A stretch of DNA of 63,862 nt, taken from NCBI GenBank assembly GCA_043777595.1, contig JAYWHT010000023.1, forward strand, positions 1 through 63,862. Direction: 5' to 3'. This document shows positions 1-8,248 of this stretch, one piece after another. Position 1 is the first letter of the stretch. The number at the start of each line of letters is the position of its first letter. The notes beneath the pieces were generated by a model. That model did no database searches and was not told the origin of the DNA. It was given only the letters and a program-made list of their open reading frames with translations. Position numbers and translations under genes: made by a program. The DNA is from JAYVJH01 sp043777595 (GTDB lineage Bacteria; Bacteroidota; Bacteroidia; Cytophagales; Spirosomataceae).

Positions 1-1962
1 TTTTTTTGGAAACATGAACCTCGCTACCAATTACTTTTTCCGACCGATTTAAGAAACTGGGTGCTACTCGTGGACTACGACAAAGACGGACGTAAAGACC
101 TGTTTACGAGCGCAGTAGCAGGCATAAGAGTTTTTAAAAACATAGCTTCTGGTAACGGTTTTGCGTGGCAGCTTACTTCTGGACTGCTCCGAACAGAAGG
201 CTTCTCGGGCAACATCAATCTCTACGTTCAGGCCACCGACCTACCCGCCATTACCGACTTAGACAATGACGGCGATATTGACATTCTGGCTTTTGATTTT
301 TCGGGAAATACAGTTGAATACCACCAAAATTTTAGCGTAGAGCGAGGCAACAAAACCCCTTTTGAATTTAGGAAAGTAACAACTTGCTGGGGTAATTTTT
401 TTAAGGAACATTGTAACGATTTTAAACTCGGCCAGACCTGCCCAACTCTTTCAAATTTGCCCACAAATGGCAGAATCGCTCACGCTGGTAACTCAATATG
501 GGTAGGCGACGTAAACGGCGATAATAAGAAAGACATATTGCTTGGACACGTTACTTGCCAAAACACAGCGGTCCTTTACAACACAGGCCAAAACGGTTTT
601 GCGGCCAATGTTACGAGTTTTAGTAAAGATTTTCCAGCCCAAAACCCAATCAACTACTCTGTTTTTCCGTCTGTTTATGTAGAAGATTTGGACTTTGACG
701 GGCGCAACGACCTCATAGCTACTCCGTCTGTAACGGCCAACGAAGGCAATCTGATTGATTTTAGTCGGTCGAGTTGGTTTTATAAGAATGAAGGCACAAA
801 CACCGCACCCAAATTTGTCTATAAACAACCCGATTTTATACAAAACCAAATGATTGATTTGGGCGAAAATACTGCACCGCTCTTGGTCGATTTGGACGGA
901 GATAACGACTTGGATTTGTTGGTAGGAAACGCTGGCAAACGAGACGACAAAGGAACATACCGAGCGAGTATCGCTCACTTCAAAAATAGCGGTACGGCCA
1001 CCAAATCAGCTTTTGAACTCGTAACCAATGATTTTTTGGGGCTTGCTCAAAAACAACAGCTTTTTAATGTCAAACCTTTTGTAGCTGACCTAAATGGCGA
1101 TGGCTCACCTGACATTGGCTACTGGGCAAATAGCTTTAATGGCATGGAGGTCAGGTACATACCCAACTCGGCGGCACGAGGGCGAGCCTTTCAGTTGGAC
1201 ACTGCTCAAACGACCAAATTACCCAAAATAGCTAATTTTAATAACGGAGACAACCTGCTTTTTTATGATTTAAACAACGATGGACTGATGGATATTTTAA
1301 TCGGCAAAAGTTCAGGAAATGTAGAATACCACCAAAACTTAGGCAATGCGAAACAGCCGCTATATAGTTTAGAATCAGACAAATGGGGCGGCTTCGATGT
1401 TAATTTCAATGCCTCTGCACGTAGTTTGGTAGTAGCCGACCTCAACAACGACCGCCAGCCCGAACTTATCGCCAGCGACTATTATGGAGCTGTTACAGTC
1501 TATTCAGATTTTGCCAAACCCAACACCATTCTGAAAGCCGATAGTAACTTGGTTTTTTGTGAATTTCAAAACAAAAATATCTTTGCAAGATTGGGGTATT
1601 CGCTTTTTGCAACACTTGGCGACTTGGACGGCGACCAACTCCCTGACTTGCTTTTGGGCAGTAACACAGGCGGGCTTTCGATTCTGAAAAATACATCAAC
1701 CAAAGGCACTCCAACACAAATTCAGAACGATTTAATTGTATATCCAAACCCAACCGACCGATTTATTTATGTCAGAGTACCTGCCGATGGTGTTTTGACT
1801 CTCTATAATTTGGAAGGAAAACTCATACAACAAATCGCAGCCGTTCGCTCAGACGTTGACTATTCATTTGACGTTCAGAGTCTATCAACAGGTATATATT
1901 TCGTCAAATATTTGGGGGAAAGTTTACCGGCAAAAACGCAAAAAGTATTGCTAATTAAGTAG
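1..1962 (+). CDS. FG-GAP/VCBS repeat protein with T9SS sorting domain (5' end missing)
   Basis: Secreted or cell-surface repeat protein of unknown ligand. The frame is open from base 1 with no start codon or stop before the GTG at 61, so the gene begins outside the window; 653 residues are visible. At least nine calcium-loop-like repeats of the form DxDxDGxxD can be read (for example DYDKDGRKD, DLDNDGDID, DLDGDNDLD, DLDGDQLPD), typical of an FG-GAP beta-propeller. The last 80 residues (YPNPTDRFIYV ... LSTGIYFVKY ... KVLLIK) match a type A type IX secretion C-terminal sorting domain, which would direct export and surface attachment. The next gene is 83 bases downstream. The architecture is clear; the role is unknown. 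Confidence 0.88.
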   Translation, partial: FFWKHEPRYQLLFPTDLRNWVLLVDYDKDGRKDLFTSAVAGIRVFKNIASGNGFAWQLTSGLLRTEGFSGNINLYVQATDLPAITDLDNDGDIDILAFDFSGNTVEYHQNFSVERGNKTPFEFRKVTTCWGNFFKEHCNDFKLGQTCPTLSNLPTNGRIAHAGNSIWVGDVNGDNKKDILLGHVTCQNTAVLYNTGQNGFAANVTSFSKDFPAQNPINYSVFPSVYVEDLDFDGRNDLIATPSVTANEGNLIDFSRSSWFYKNEGTNTAPKFVYKQPDFIQNQMIDLGENTAPLLVDLDGDNDLDLLVGNAGKRDDKGTYRASIAHFKNSGTATKSAFELVTNDFLGLAQKQQLFNVKPFVADLNGDGSPDIGYWANSFNGMEVRYIPNSAARGRAFQLDTAQTTKLPKIANFNNGDNLLFYDLNNDGLMDILIGKSSGNVEYHQNLGNAKQPLYSLESDKWGGFDVNFNASARSLVVADLNNDRQPELIASDYYGAVTVYSDFAKPNTILKADSNLVFCEFQNKNIFARLGYSLFATLGDLDGDQLPDLLLGSNTGGLSILKNTSTKGTPTQIQNDLIVYPNPTDRFIYVRVPADGVLTLYNLEGKLIQQIAAVRSDVDYSFDVQSLSTGIYFVKYLGESLPAKTQKVLLIK

Positions 1963-2045
1963 TGAAAAACGAATAACGAAAAATGTTATAATTAGTCAAG
2001 TATTTAATATAAATCAAAACATAATTCATTTATAAACAACTACTT

Positions 2046-3986
2046 ATGAAAAAATACATTTATTTCTTATTCGCTATTTTTTTGTTTGGCACAATGGTAG
2101 CCATGGCTCAAACGGGCGTGGTTAGTGGCACAGTTACAGACGTTCAAACCCGTGCGCCTTTGCCATTTATATCGGTCTATTTGAGCAATACCTCTTTTGC
2201 TACCCAAACAGACACACTCGGCAAATTTAAACTCACCAATATACCAACAGGCCAATACAGCTTGGTAGCTTCGGCGATTGGTTATCAGACTGTTTATCAG
2301 ACCATTAACATCGATAGCAAGCCTATTGAACTGCTTACAATCAAAATGCAAATAGCCGAAAACGTATTGACAGAAGTATCGGTCAAAGGCAAACGAGATA
2401 AAAATTGGGCCAATCAGTTAAAGGTTTTTGAAGACGAGTTTTTGGGTAATGGCTCTTTTAGAAAACAATGTAAAATACTGAATAGCTGGGTGTTAGAATT
2501 TGTAGAACCCAACAACGAGGCACTCAGCGCAACGGCCAGTCAGCCCCTCGAAATAGAAAATAAGGCATTGGGCTACAAGGTATATTATGACCTCCGAAAA
2601 TTTGAAATTACGGCAACTCAATTTAATCTGCAAGGTTTTGTGCGGTTTCAAGAATTGGGCTACAACAACCCTAAGCAGTTGCAACAATATGAGGCAAATC
2701 GAAATGCCGCTTTTGTTGGTTCTGAGCGGCACTTTCTCAAATCGCTGGCAAGGCACCAACTCAAACAGCAGGGCTTTGCGGTATATAACGTAAACGACAA
2801 ATATGTAGGCAACGGCAAAGCCTCCCACCTCAACCCCCAATTGGGCAAACGGCTATTGCCTTTTTCTGATTCGTTGCTTGTAGCACCAACTCTCAACGCC
2901 GACATTGTGGCCGTTACGCTGCACAAAGAAATTGAAATCTTAAACACCAACGAAGTGTCGTACCAAACAACCTACCAAGATGCACCCTACCCTGTGTCGT
3001 GGCTTACGTTGCTCAAAGACCGAGTAGAATGTACCAAAGAAGGCGTTTTGCTCAACCCGTCGCAGTCTGTTTGGGCGGGCGATATTGCCAAACAACGAAT
3101 AGCCACCATGCTGCCTACCAATTATTTATACACACAAAAGACAAATAATAATATTGAAAATTTAGAAAAATCGCTCGAAAAAGAAGTCCCGGCCGTAAGG
3201 TTACTACATGAATTTAAGAACGATTCATTAAAAGTAGTAGTCCGATTTTCTAAAAAAACAACAATAACAGGCAAACTAAGCGTAAGCGTGGTAGAAAGTA
3301 GCGACAGCGTTTTTGTAGAAACCGAAAAGCCAGAAACAGACACCAGCACAACCAAAATTGATGATAAATCGATACAGTTAAGCGATGTTGTAGTAAAAGC
3401 CAAACGAGACATAAAGCCCAAATCGGGGGGAGTTCAGTATGTGCTGCCCGACGTAGTACAAACGAGTGATGCTTTTCTGGACGATGCAACAGGTAATGTA
3501 TTGACTCGTTTGCAAAATAAAGTGCCTGGCGTTAGTGTCGTTGAAATTCTTGATGATTTTATGCAACCGCAATATTCAATTAACGTTCGAGCCGGTAAAC
3601 AAAGTAGTTTTTTGAAATACGAACCGCCGCTGGTACTCATGAATGGCATTCCGTTCTCACAAAACCTCAACGATTTGAGAGCCATATCGCTCAGAGAAGT
3701 AGCACGGATTGAGGTTTTTAAGTCGGCTCATGCGCTTTTTGGTTCACGTGGGGCAAATGGCGTAATCAATGTAGTAACCAAGTCGCAGACAGCTATCAAT
3801 TTGGCCAATGATAACAAACAAAAAGGTTATTTTGGGTACAATCCCAACAACGATTTCGATTCAAGCAAAGATTTTAAGGCCAACTTTTGGATAGCCGAAA
3901 AGGACAAAAAATTAACGATTGTAGTAACAGGTCAATCAACCGATGGGATGCGTTTTTATGTAGAAAAAAATGTAGTTTCAAAATAA
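2046..3986 (+). CDS. CarboxypepD_reg-like plus TonB plug protein without a beta-barrel
   Basis: A 646-residue exported protein. Signal peptide at residues 1-22 (hydrophobic stretch ending AMAQ); CarboxypepD_reg-like domain at about 24-110 (GTVTDVQTRAPLPFISVYL, then GKFKLTNIPTG); an uncharacterised middle region; and near 450-590 a TonB-receptor plug-like domain (PGVSVV, PLVLMNGIPF, ISLREVARIEVFKS, FGSRGANGVINVVTK). It ends about 60 residues after the plug, so the 22-strand barrel is absent. The start codon follows an A-rich leader after the preceding T9SS protein. It may work at the outer membrane or periplasm as an accessory protein; a transport role is unlikely without a barrel. Confidence 0.8.
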   Translation: MKKYIYFLFAIFLFGTMVAMAQTGVVSGTVTDVQTRAPLPFISVYLSNTSFATQTDTLGKFKLTNIPTGQYSLVASAIGYQTVYQTINIDSKPIELLTIKMQIAENVLTEVSVKGKRDKNWANQLKVFEDEFLGNGSFRKQCKILNSWVLEFVEPNNEALSATASQPLEIENKALGYKVYYDLRKFEITATQFNLQGFVRFQELGYNNPKQLQQYEANRNAAFVGSERHFLKSLARHQLKQQGFAVYNVNDKYVGNGKASHLNPQLGKRLLPFSDSLLVAPTLNADIVAVTLHKEIEILNTNEVSYQTTYQDAPYPVSWLTLLKDRVECTKEGVLLNPSQSVWAGDIAKQRIATMLPTNYLYTQKTNNNIENLEKSLEKEVPAVRLLHEFKNDSLKVVVRFSKKTTITGKLSVSVVESSDSVFVETEKPETDTSTTKIDDKSIQLSDVVVKAKRDIKPKSGGVQYVLPDVVQTSDAFLDDATGNVLTRLQNKVPGVSVVEILDDFMQPQYSINVRAGKQSSFLKYEPPLVLMNGIPFSQNLNDLRAISLREVARIEVFKSAHALFGSRGANGVINVVTKSQTAINLANDNKQKGYFGYNPNNDFDSSKDFKANFWIAEKDKKLTIVVTGQSTDGMRFYVEKNVVSK

Positions 3987-4002
3987 CCTATCTAACCTAA
4001 AA

Positions 4003-4126
4003 CAAAAATCTTTTGTTGTCTTTTGATACTTTTGTGGTTCAAAAATCTATAACCAACCACAAAAGCCACAATAGTTACACAAAAATCTTTTGTTGTCTTT
4101 TGATACTTTTTGTGGTTCAAAAAAAT
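4003..4126. repeat. Direct repeat upstream of the GxxExxY gene
   Basis: Two near-identical 43-46 bp copies (4003-4045 and 4080-4126) read CAAAAATCTTTTGTTGTC, then TTTTGATACTTTTGTGGTTC, then A-rich sequence. The second copy ends seven bases before the GxxExxY start codon. They lie within or beside the inverted-repeat arms described separately. Confidence 0.8.
4052..4085. repeat. Left inverted-repeat arm of the GxxExxY cassette
   Basis: This ~34-bp segment (containing CCACAAAAGCCACAATAG and then TTACACAAAAA) is the reverse complement, with a few mismatches, of 4565-4599. The two arms enclose the GxxExxY gene. Confidence 0.7.
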
Positions 4127-4132
4127 ACAATA

Positions 4133-4540
4133 ATGACAAAAACCTACCTCAAAGACCTTACTTATAAAATCAATGGTGCGTGTATTGAAGTCCATAAAAT
4201 ACTCGGGCCTGGGTTGTTAGAAAGTGTTTATCACAAATGCCTAAAACGTGAATTGATATTGAGGGGCTTACGATATGAATCTGAATTTACTATACCCGTA
4301 CACTACAAAGGTATTGACATTGAAGCCGAATTGCGCTGCGATTTATTGATTGAAAATACCATCGTGGTAGAGCTAAAAGCTGTTGATGCCATTCTCCCGA
4401 TTCATCAAGCACAACTTTTGACATATATGAAGTTGCTCGAAAAACCAAAAGGTATGTTGGTCAACTTCAATGTCGTTAATTTATATGCCGAAGGGCAGCA
4501 AACTTTTGTGAATGAATGGTTCAGAAATTTGGCTGAATGA
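4133..4540 (+). CDS. GxxExxY family protein (PDDEXK_3-like)
   Basis: Protein of 135 residues. I chose the ATG at 4133 because the longer frame from 4013 only translates the upstream repeats. The family motif is visible as GPGLLESVYHKCL (G-x-x-E-x-x-Y). A PD-(D/E)xK-like core is also visible: CDLLIENTIVVELKAV followed by HQAQLLTYMKL. The family is widespread in Bacteroidota and usually annotated without a function; a nuclease fold is proposed from the motif, not proven activity. The gene sits alone between inverted repeats just upstream of ileS, which suggests a small mobile or duplicated unit. Confidence 0.85.
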   Translation: MTKTYLKDLTYKINGACIEVHKILGPGLLESVYHKCLKRELILRGLRYESEFTIPVHYKGIDIEAELRCDLLIENTIVVELKAVDAILPIHQAQLLTYMKLLEKPKGMLVNFNVVNLYAEGQQTFVNEWFRNLAE

Positions 4541-4564
4541 TTTTTTGCAACTATGAAAGAATTT

Positions 4565-4599
4565 GCTTTTGTGTAACTTTTGTGCCTTTTGTGGTTCAG
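4565..4599. repeat. Right inverted-repeat arm of the GxxExxY cassette
   Basis: It reads GCTTTTGTGTAACTTTTGTG then CCTTTTGTGGTTCAG and pairs with 4052-4085 in inverted orientation. Its outer end also carries the TTTG that serves as the probable -33 box of the ileS promoter. Confidence 0.7.
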
Positions 4600-4616
4600 A
4601 AAATACCGTATCTTTG
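4588..4616 (+). promoter_or_regulatory. Probable Bacteroidota promoter of ileS
   Basis: TTTG at 4588-4591 and TATCTTTG at 4609-4616 match the Bacteroidota -33/-7 pattern (TTTG, about 19-21 bases, TAnnTTTG). The start codon of ileS follows at 4635. Confidence 0.6.
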
Positions 4617-4634
4617 CACTTTGAACACTACACA

Positions 4635-7600
4635 ATGAATTTTAAAGAATACAAAGGCATAGACTACGCCCAGGTTGGCGACGAAATACTGCAATTTTGG
4701 AAAACAAACCGCATCTTCGAGCAATCTATCGAAGTGCGTGAAGGCGCACCGAGCTTTACTTTTTATGAAGGCCCACCCTCAGCCAATGGACTCCCAGGTA
4801 TTCACCACGTGATGGCTCGGACGATTAAAGATATTTTTTGCCGATACAAAACCCTACAAGGCTTTCAGGTACATCGCAAAGGCGGCTGGGACACGCACGG
4901 CCTACCCATAGAACTACAAGTAGAAAAAGAACTCGGCATCACCAAAGACGACATCGGCAAAAAAATATCGGTCGAAGACTATAATCAAAAATGCCGTGAG
5001 GCTGTCATGCGTTTTACGGACGTGTGGCAAGACATGACCGACAAAATGGGCTACTGGGTCGATATGAACGACCCCTACATTACCTACAAAAACGAATATA
5101 TAGAGAGTGTTTGGTACTTGCTCAAACAACTCCACGAAAAAGACCTGCTCTACAAAGGCTACTCAATTCAGCCCTATTCGCCAGCGGCAGGTACGGGTCT
5201 TAGCTCGCACGAACTCAACCAACCAGGTTGTTATCGTGATGTAAAAGATACGTCGGTGGTGGCAATGTTTAAAACAGCCCCCAAATCCCCAGAGGGGGAT
5301 ATTTTTACTCCCCTATTGGGGGCTGGGGGGCTATTCTTCCTCGCCTGGACAACCACCCCCTGGACACTACCCGCCAACTGCGGCTTGACGGTAGGCGAAA
5401 AGATTGATTATGTATTGGTAAAAACCTATAACCCATACACTTACGAGCCTATCAACGTGATTTTGGCAAAGGCGTCGGTTGGTAAATATTTTTCAGAAAA
5501 AGCCAAAGATATTGCCTTTGAAGACTACAAAGCTGGCGACAAACTGATTCCGTTTGAGGTATTGGCCGAATGTAAAGGCAAAGACTTGGTAGGAATGCGT
5601 TACGAGCAACTTATTCCTGCCGTAACAAACGACAACCTCAACACTAATGCGTTTAGGGTCATTGCTGGTGACTTTGTAACGACCGAAGACGGCACGGGCA
5701 TCGTACACACAGCCTCGGTTTTTGGGGCAGACGACTTTCGGGTTTGCCAGCAAAACGGCGTGCCATCGGTGATGGTGCTTGACGAAAACAACAAGGACGT
5801 ACCAGTCGTCGATAGAAAAGGAAAATTTGTAAACGAAGTTGGCGAATGGTTGGTTGGAAATGTGGCCAAATACAATATCAAAACGCATCGTCAGATTGAA
5901 AAAGATGGGTTTTATGTAAAAAATTATTTGTCAGAAGACGAAAAACAAACCGACTACAAAACCACTGACGAGATTATCTCGATTATTCTGAAACAACAAA
6001 ATGGGGCTTTCAAAGTAGAACGATACGAACACAGCTACCCCCATTGCTGGCGAACAGACAAACCCGTTTTGTACTATCCATTAGACAGTTGGTTTATTGC
6101 CACTACCAAAAAGAAAGACAGATTGGTAGAACTTAACAAGACCATCAACTGGGCACCCGAAAGCACAGGTACAGGCCGTTTTGGCAACTGGCTCGAAAAC
6201 TTGGTGGATTGGAATTTATCAAGAAGCCGTTTTTGGGGAACTCCCTTACCAATATGGCGCACCGAAGACGGCAGTGAGGAGGTTTGTGTGGGTAGTATGG
6301 AAGAGTTAAACTCAATGATAGAATTAGCGAATGAGCGAATGATAGAATTAGAAAATATTGAATTTGAAGAACACATTACTCAAAACAATTCAATCATTGA
6401 ATCATTCAATCATTCAAAATTTGACCTTCACCGCCCTTATGTGGACCGAATCGTGCTGATTTCAAAATCAGGTAAGCCGATGTTTCGTGAAACCGATTTG
6501 ATAGATGTTTGGTTTGACTCAGGCGCAATGCCTTATGCTCAGTGGGGCCCCCCAACCCCCGAAGGGGCCTATAAAATAGCAGATGGTCGAATAACAGGCT
6601 CCCCCATCGGGGGCGGGGGGGGCTTCCCTGCTGACTTCATCTCAGAAGGCGTTGACCAGACCCGTGGGTGGTTTTTTACGCTTCATGCCATTGCAGGTAT
6701 GTTGTTTGATAGTGTGGCCTTCAAAAACGTGGTTTCTACTGGCTTGGTGTTAGATAAAAACGGCAATAAAATGTCGAAAAGACTCGGTAACGCCGTTGAT
6801 CCTTTTGAAACAATGGCCAAATACGGCCCTGATGCTACTCGTTGGTACATGATAACCAACGCCGAGCCGTGGGATAACCTTAAATTTAATCTTGACGGAA
6901 TAGGCGAAGTGCAGCGCAAGTTTTTCGGGACATTGTTCAATACCTATAATTTTTATGCGCTTTATGCCAATTTAGATAACTATAAAATCAAGCAATTCGA
7001 TAGAATCCCCAAAGAGCAACTGACCGAACTCGACCGTTGGATTATTTCAAAAACATATACCTTAGCCAAAGAAGTAGCAGAGCAATACGATGCCTATAAT
7101 CCTACCAAAGCGGGCCGCTTGATTCAAGATTTTGTTTGCGACGACCTCTCAAATTGGTACGTGCGGTTGTCGAGACGGCGGTTTTGGAACACAGCCCCCC
7201 CCGCCCCCGATGGGGGAGCTACAATTTCTCCCCAACCCATCGGGGAGGGGTCGGGGGTGGGGCTGGCTGCTTTTCAGACTTTGCAACACGCTCTTTGTGC
7301 GGTATCTCAATTTATGTCGCCGATTGCTCCGTTTTTTGCAGATTGGCTCTATCGTAATATGACAGAATCGGTGCGAGAAGAATCTATTGCCCATGATACC
7401 CCTTTCAAACACCAGTCGGTGCATTTTACAGATTGGCATACTTATGAACCTGACTGGGTGGACAAGGATTTGGAAGAGTCTATGGCCTTGGCACAGAAAG
7501 TTTGTTCGTTGGTACATTCATTACGAAAAAACAATCGTATCAAAGTACGCCAGCCGTTGAGTAAGGTTTTAATTCCTGTACTATCAGAAAAAACCCGCCA

Positions 7601-8213
7601 ACAAATAGAATCTGTAACGACTATTATTATGTCGGAAGTAAACGTTAAAGCCGTTGAGTTTTTGAGTGATGACAGCGCAGTTCTTAAAAAGAAAATCAAG
7701 CCCAACTTCAAAGTTCTTGGTCCAAAATACGGCAAAAGTATGAAAGCAGTAGCCGATTTTATCTTAGCTATGACACCTGCACAAATCAAGGAATTAGAAC
7801 AAAATGAGCCTTTAATTACCCATTCGCCCATTCAGTCGTTCAATCATCTGCATCTGGAAGATGTTGAGATTTTGGCTGAAGACGTACCAGGTTGGTTGGT
7901 AGCCTCTGAGGGTAGCCTAACGGTAGCCTTAGACATTAGCATTACAGACGACCTCAAAAAAGAAGGCATTGCCCGAGATGTGGTAAATAGAATACAGAAT
8001 CTCCGCAAAGACAGCGGCTTTGAAGTAACAGATAAAATCAAGATTACGCTACTCAACAATAACACCGAACTGGCCGAAGCCATAGAAACCAACAAAACCT
8101 ATATTTGCCAAGAAGTACAAGCCGTTTCGTTAGACTTCGTTGAAAGTCTGGCTCATGCCACCGAGATAGAAATGGACGAGTTTGCGCTAAATATAAAAGT
8201 TGAAGTTGTCTGA
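4635..8213 (+). CDS. ileS: Isoleucyl-tRNA synthetase with in-frame palindromic insertions
   Basis: Class I synthetase charging tRNA-Ile with isoleucine, with CP1 editing of misactivated valine. Protein of 1192 residues from the ATG at 4635, the first ATG after the promoter. Motifs seen: HIGH variant GLPGIHHVMA, AWTTTPWTLPAN at the editing-domain entry, WFDSGAMPYAQW, ADFISEGVDQTRGWFF, and KMSKRLGN. It is longer than expected because five stretches look inserted: three GC-rich palindromes (encoding APKSPEGDIFTPLLGAGG, GPPTPEGAYKI...SPIGGGGG and APPAPDGGATISPQPIGEG) and two AATGA/ATTCA-type segments. All keep the frame and no stop interrupts the gene. Since this is the only ileS seen, it is probably functional with the insertions tolerated in surface loops. 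Confidence 0.95.
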   Translation: MNFKEYKGIDYAQVGDEILQFWKTNRIFEQSIEVREGAPSFTFYEGPPSANGLPGIHHVMARTIKDIFCRYKTLQGFQVHRKGGWDTHGLPIELQVEKELGITKDDIGKKISVEDYNQKCREAVMRFTDVWQDMTDKMGYWVDMNDPYITYKNEYIESVWYLLKQLHEKDLLYKGYSIQPYSPAAGTGLSSHELNQPGCYRDVKDTSVVAMFKTAPKSPEGDIFTPLLGAGGLFFLAWTTTPWTLPANCGLTVGEKIDYVLVKTYNPYTYEPINVILAKASVGKYFSEKAKDIAFEDYKAGDKLIPFEVLAECKGKDLVGMRYEQLIPAVTNDNLNTNAFRVIAGDFVTTEDGTGIVHTASVFGADDFRVCQQNGVPSVMVLDENNKDVPVVDRKGKFVNEVGEWLVGNVAKYNIKTHRQIEKDGFYVKNYLSEDEKQTDYKTTDEIISIILKQQNGAFKVERYEHSYPHCWRTDKPVLYYPLDSWFIATTKKKDRLVELNKTINWAPESTGTGRFGNWLENLVDWNLSRSRFWGTPLPIWRTEDGSEEVCVGSMEELNSMIELANERMIELENIEFEEHITQNNSIIESFNHSKFDLHRPYVDRIVLISKSGKPMFRETDLIDVWFDSGAMPYAQWGPPTPEGAYKIADGRITGSPIGGGGGFPADFISEGVDQTRGWFFTLHAIAGMLFDSVAFKNVVSTGLVLDKNGNKMSKRLGNAVDPFETMAKYGPDATRWYMITNAEPWDNLKFNLDGIGEVQRKFFGTLFNTYNFYALYANLDNYKIKQFDRIPKEQLTELDRWIISKTYTLAKEVAEQYDAYNPTKAGRLIQDFVCDDLSNWYVRLSRRRFWNTAPPAPDGGATISPQPIGEGSGVGLAAFQTLQHALCAVSQFMSPIAPFFADWLYRNMTESVREESIAHDTPFKHQSVHFTDWHTYEPDWVDKDLEESMALAQKVCSLVHSLRKNNRIKVRQPLSKVLIPVLSEKTRQQIESVTTIIMSEVNVKAVEFLSDDSAVLKKKIKPNFKVLGPKYGKSMKAVADFILAMTPAQIKELEQNEPLITHSPIQSFNHLHLEDVEILAEDVPGWLVASEGSLTVALDISITDDLKKEGIARDVVNRIQNLRKDSGFEVTDKIKITLLNNNTELAEAIETNKTYICQEVQAVSLDFVESLAHATEIEMDEFALNIKVEVV
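5276..5332. repeat. GC-rich palindromic insertion 1 inside ileS
   Basis: Left arm AGCCCCCAAATCCCCAGAGG and right arm TATTGGGGGCTGGGGGGCT are imperfect reverse complements around an AT-rich centre (ATATTTTTAC). It encodes about 19 residues rich in P and G directly before the conserved FLAWTTTPWTLP, where other IleS proteins have a short link. Confidence 0.75.
6310..6420. repeat. AT-rich semi-palindromic insertion 2 inside ileS
   Basis: GAATTAGCGAATGAGCGAAT on the left is roughly complementary to TCAATCATTGAATCATTC on the right. It encodes a low-complexity stretch (MIELANERMIELEN ... SIIESFNHSK) between EEVCVGSMEEL and FDLHRPYVD, a region that varies in length among homologues, so how much is truly inserted is uncertain. 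Confidence 0.55.
6547..6624. repeat. GC-rich palindromic insertion 3 inside ileS
   Basis: Left arm GCCCCCCAACCCCCGAAGGG and right arm GGCTCCCCCATCGGGGGCGG pair imperfectly, like insertion 1. It lies between conserved PYAQW and FPADFISEGVDQTRGWFF in the catalytic domain and adds about 25 residues including GGGGG. Confidence 0.75.
7192..7264. repeat. GC-rich palindromic insertion 4 inside ileS
   Basis: Left arm CAGCCCCCCCCGCCCCCGAT and right arm CATCGGGGAGGGGTCGGGGG pair imperfectly. It encodes APPAPDGGATISPQPIGEGS in the anticodon-binding domain, just after SRRRFWN and before AAFQTLQHAL. Confidence 0.75.
7805..7848. repeat. AT-rich segment 5 inside ileS, related to segment 2
   Basis: CCCATTCGCCCATTCAGTCG followed by TTCAATCAT resembles the reverse complement of the GAATGAGCGAATGAT sequence of segment 2. 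It encodes THSPIQSFNHLHLED in the C-terminal domain. One arm only is obvious. Confidence 0.4.
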
Positions 8214-8248
8214 TATTAATAAATCATAAATCTACACCACCACACATT

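Noticed and set aside
4013..4132. N-terminal extension of the GxxExxY protein
   Set aside because: It only translates the direct repeats; the family motif begins shortly after the ATG at 4133.
7132..7362. Alternative frames through the GC-rich part of ileS
   Set aside because: They are shadows of ileS created by the GC-rich insertion; no independent signals.
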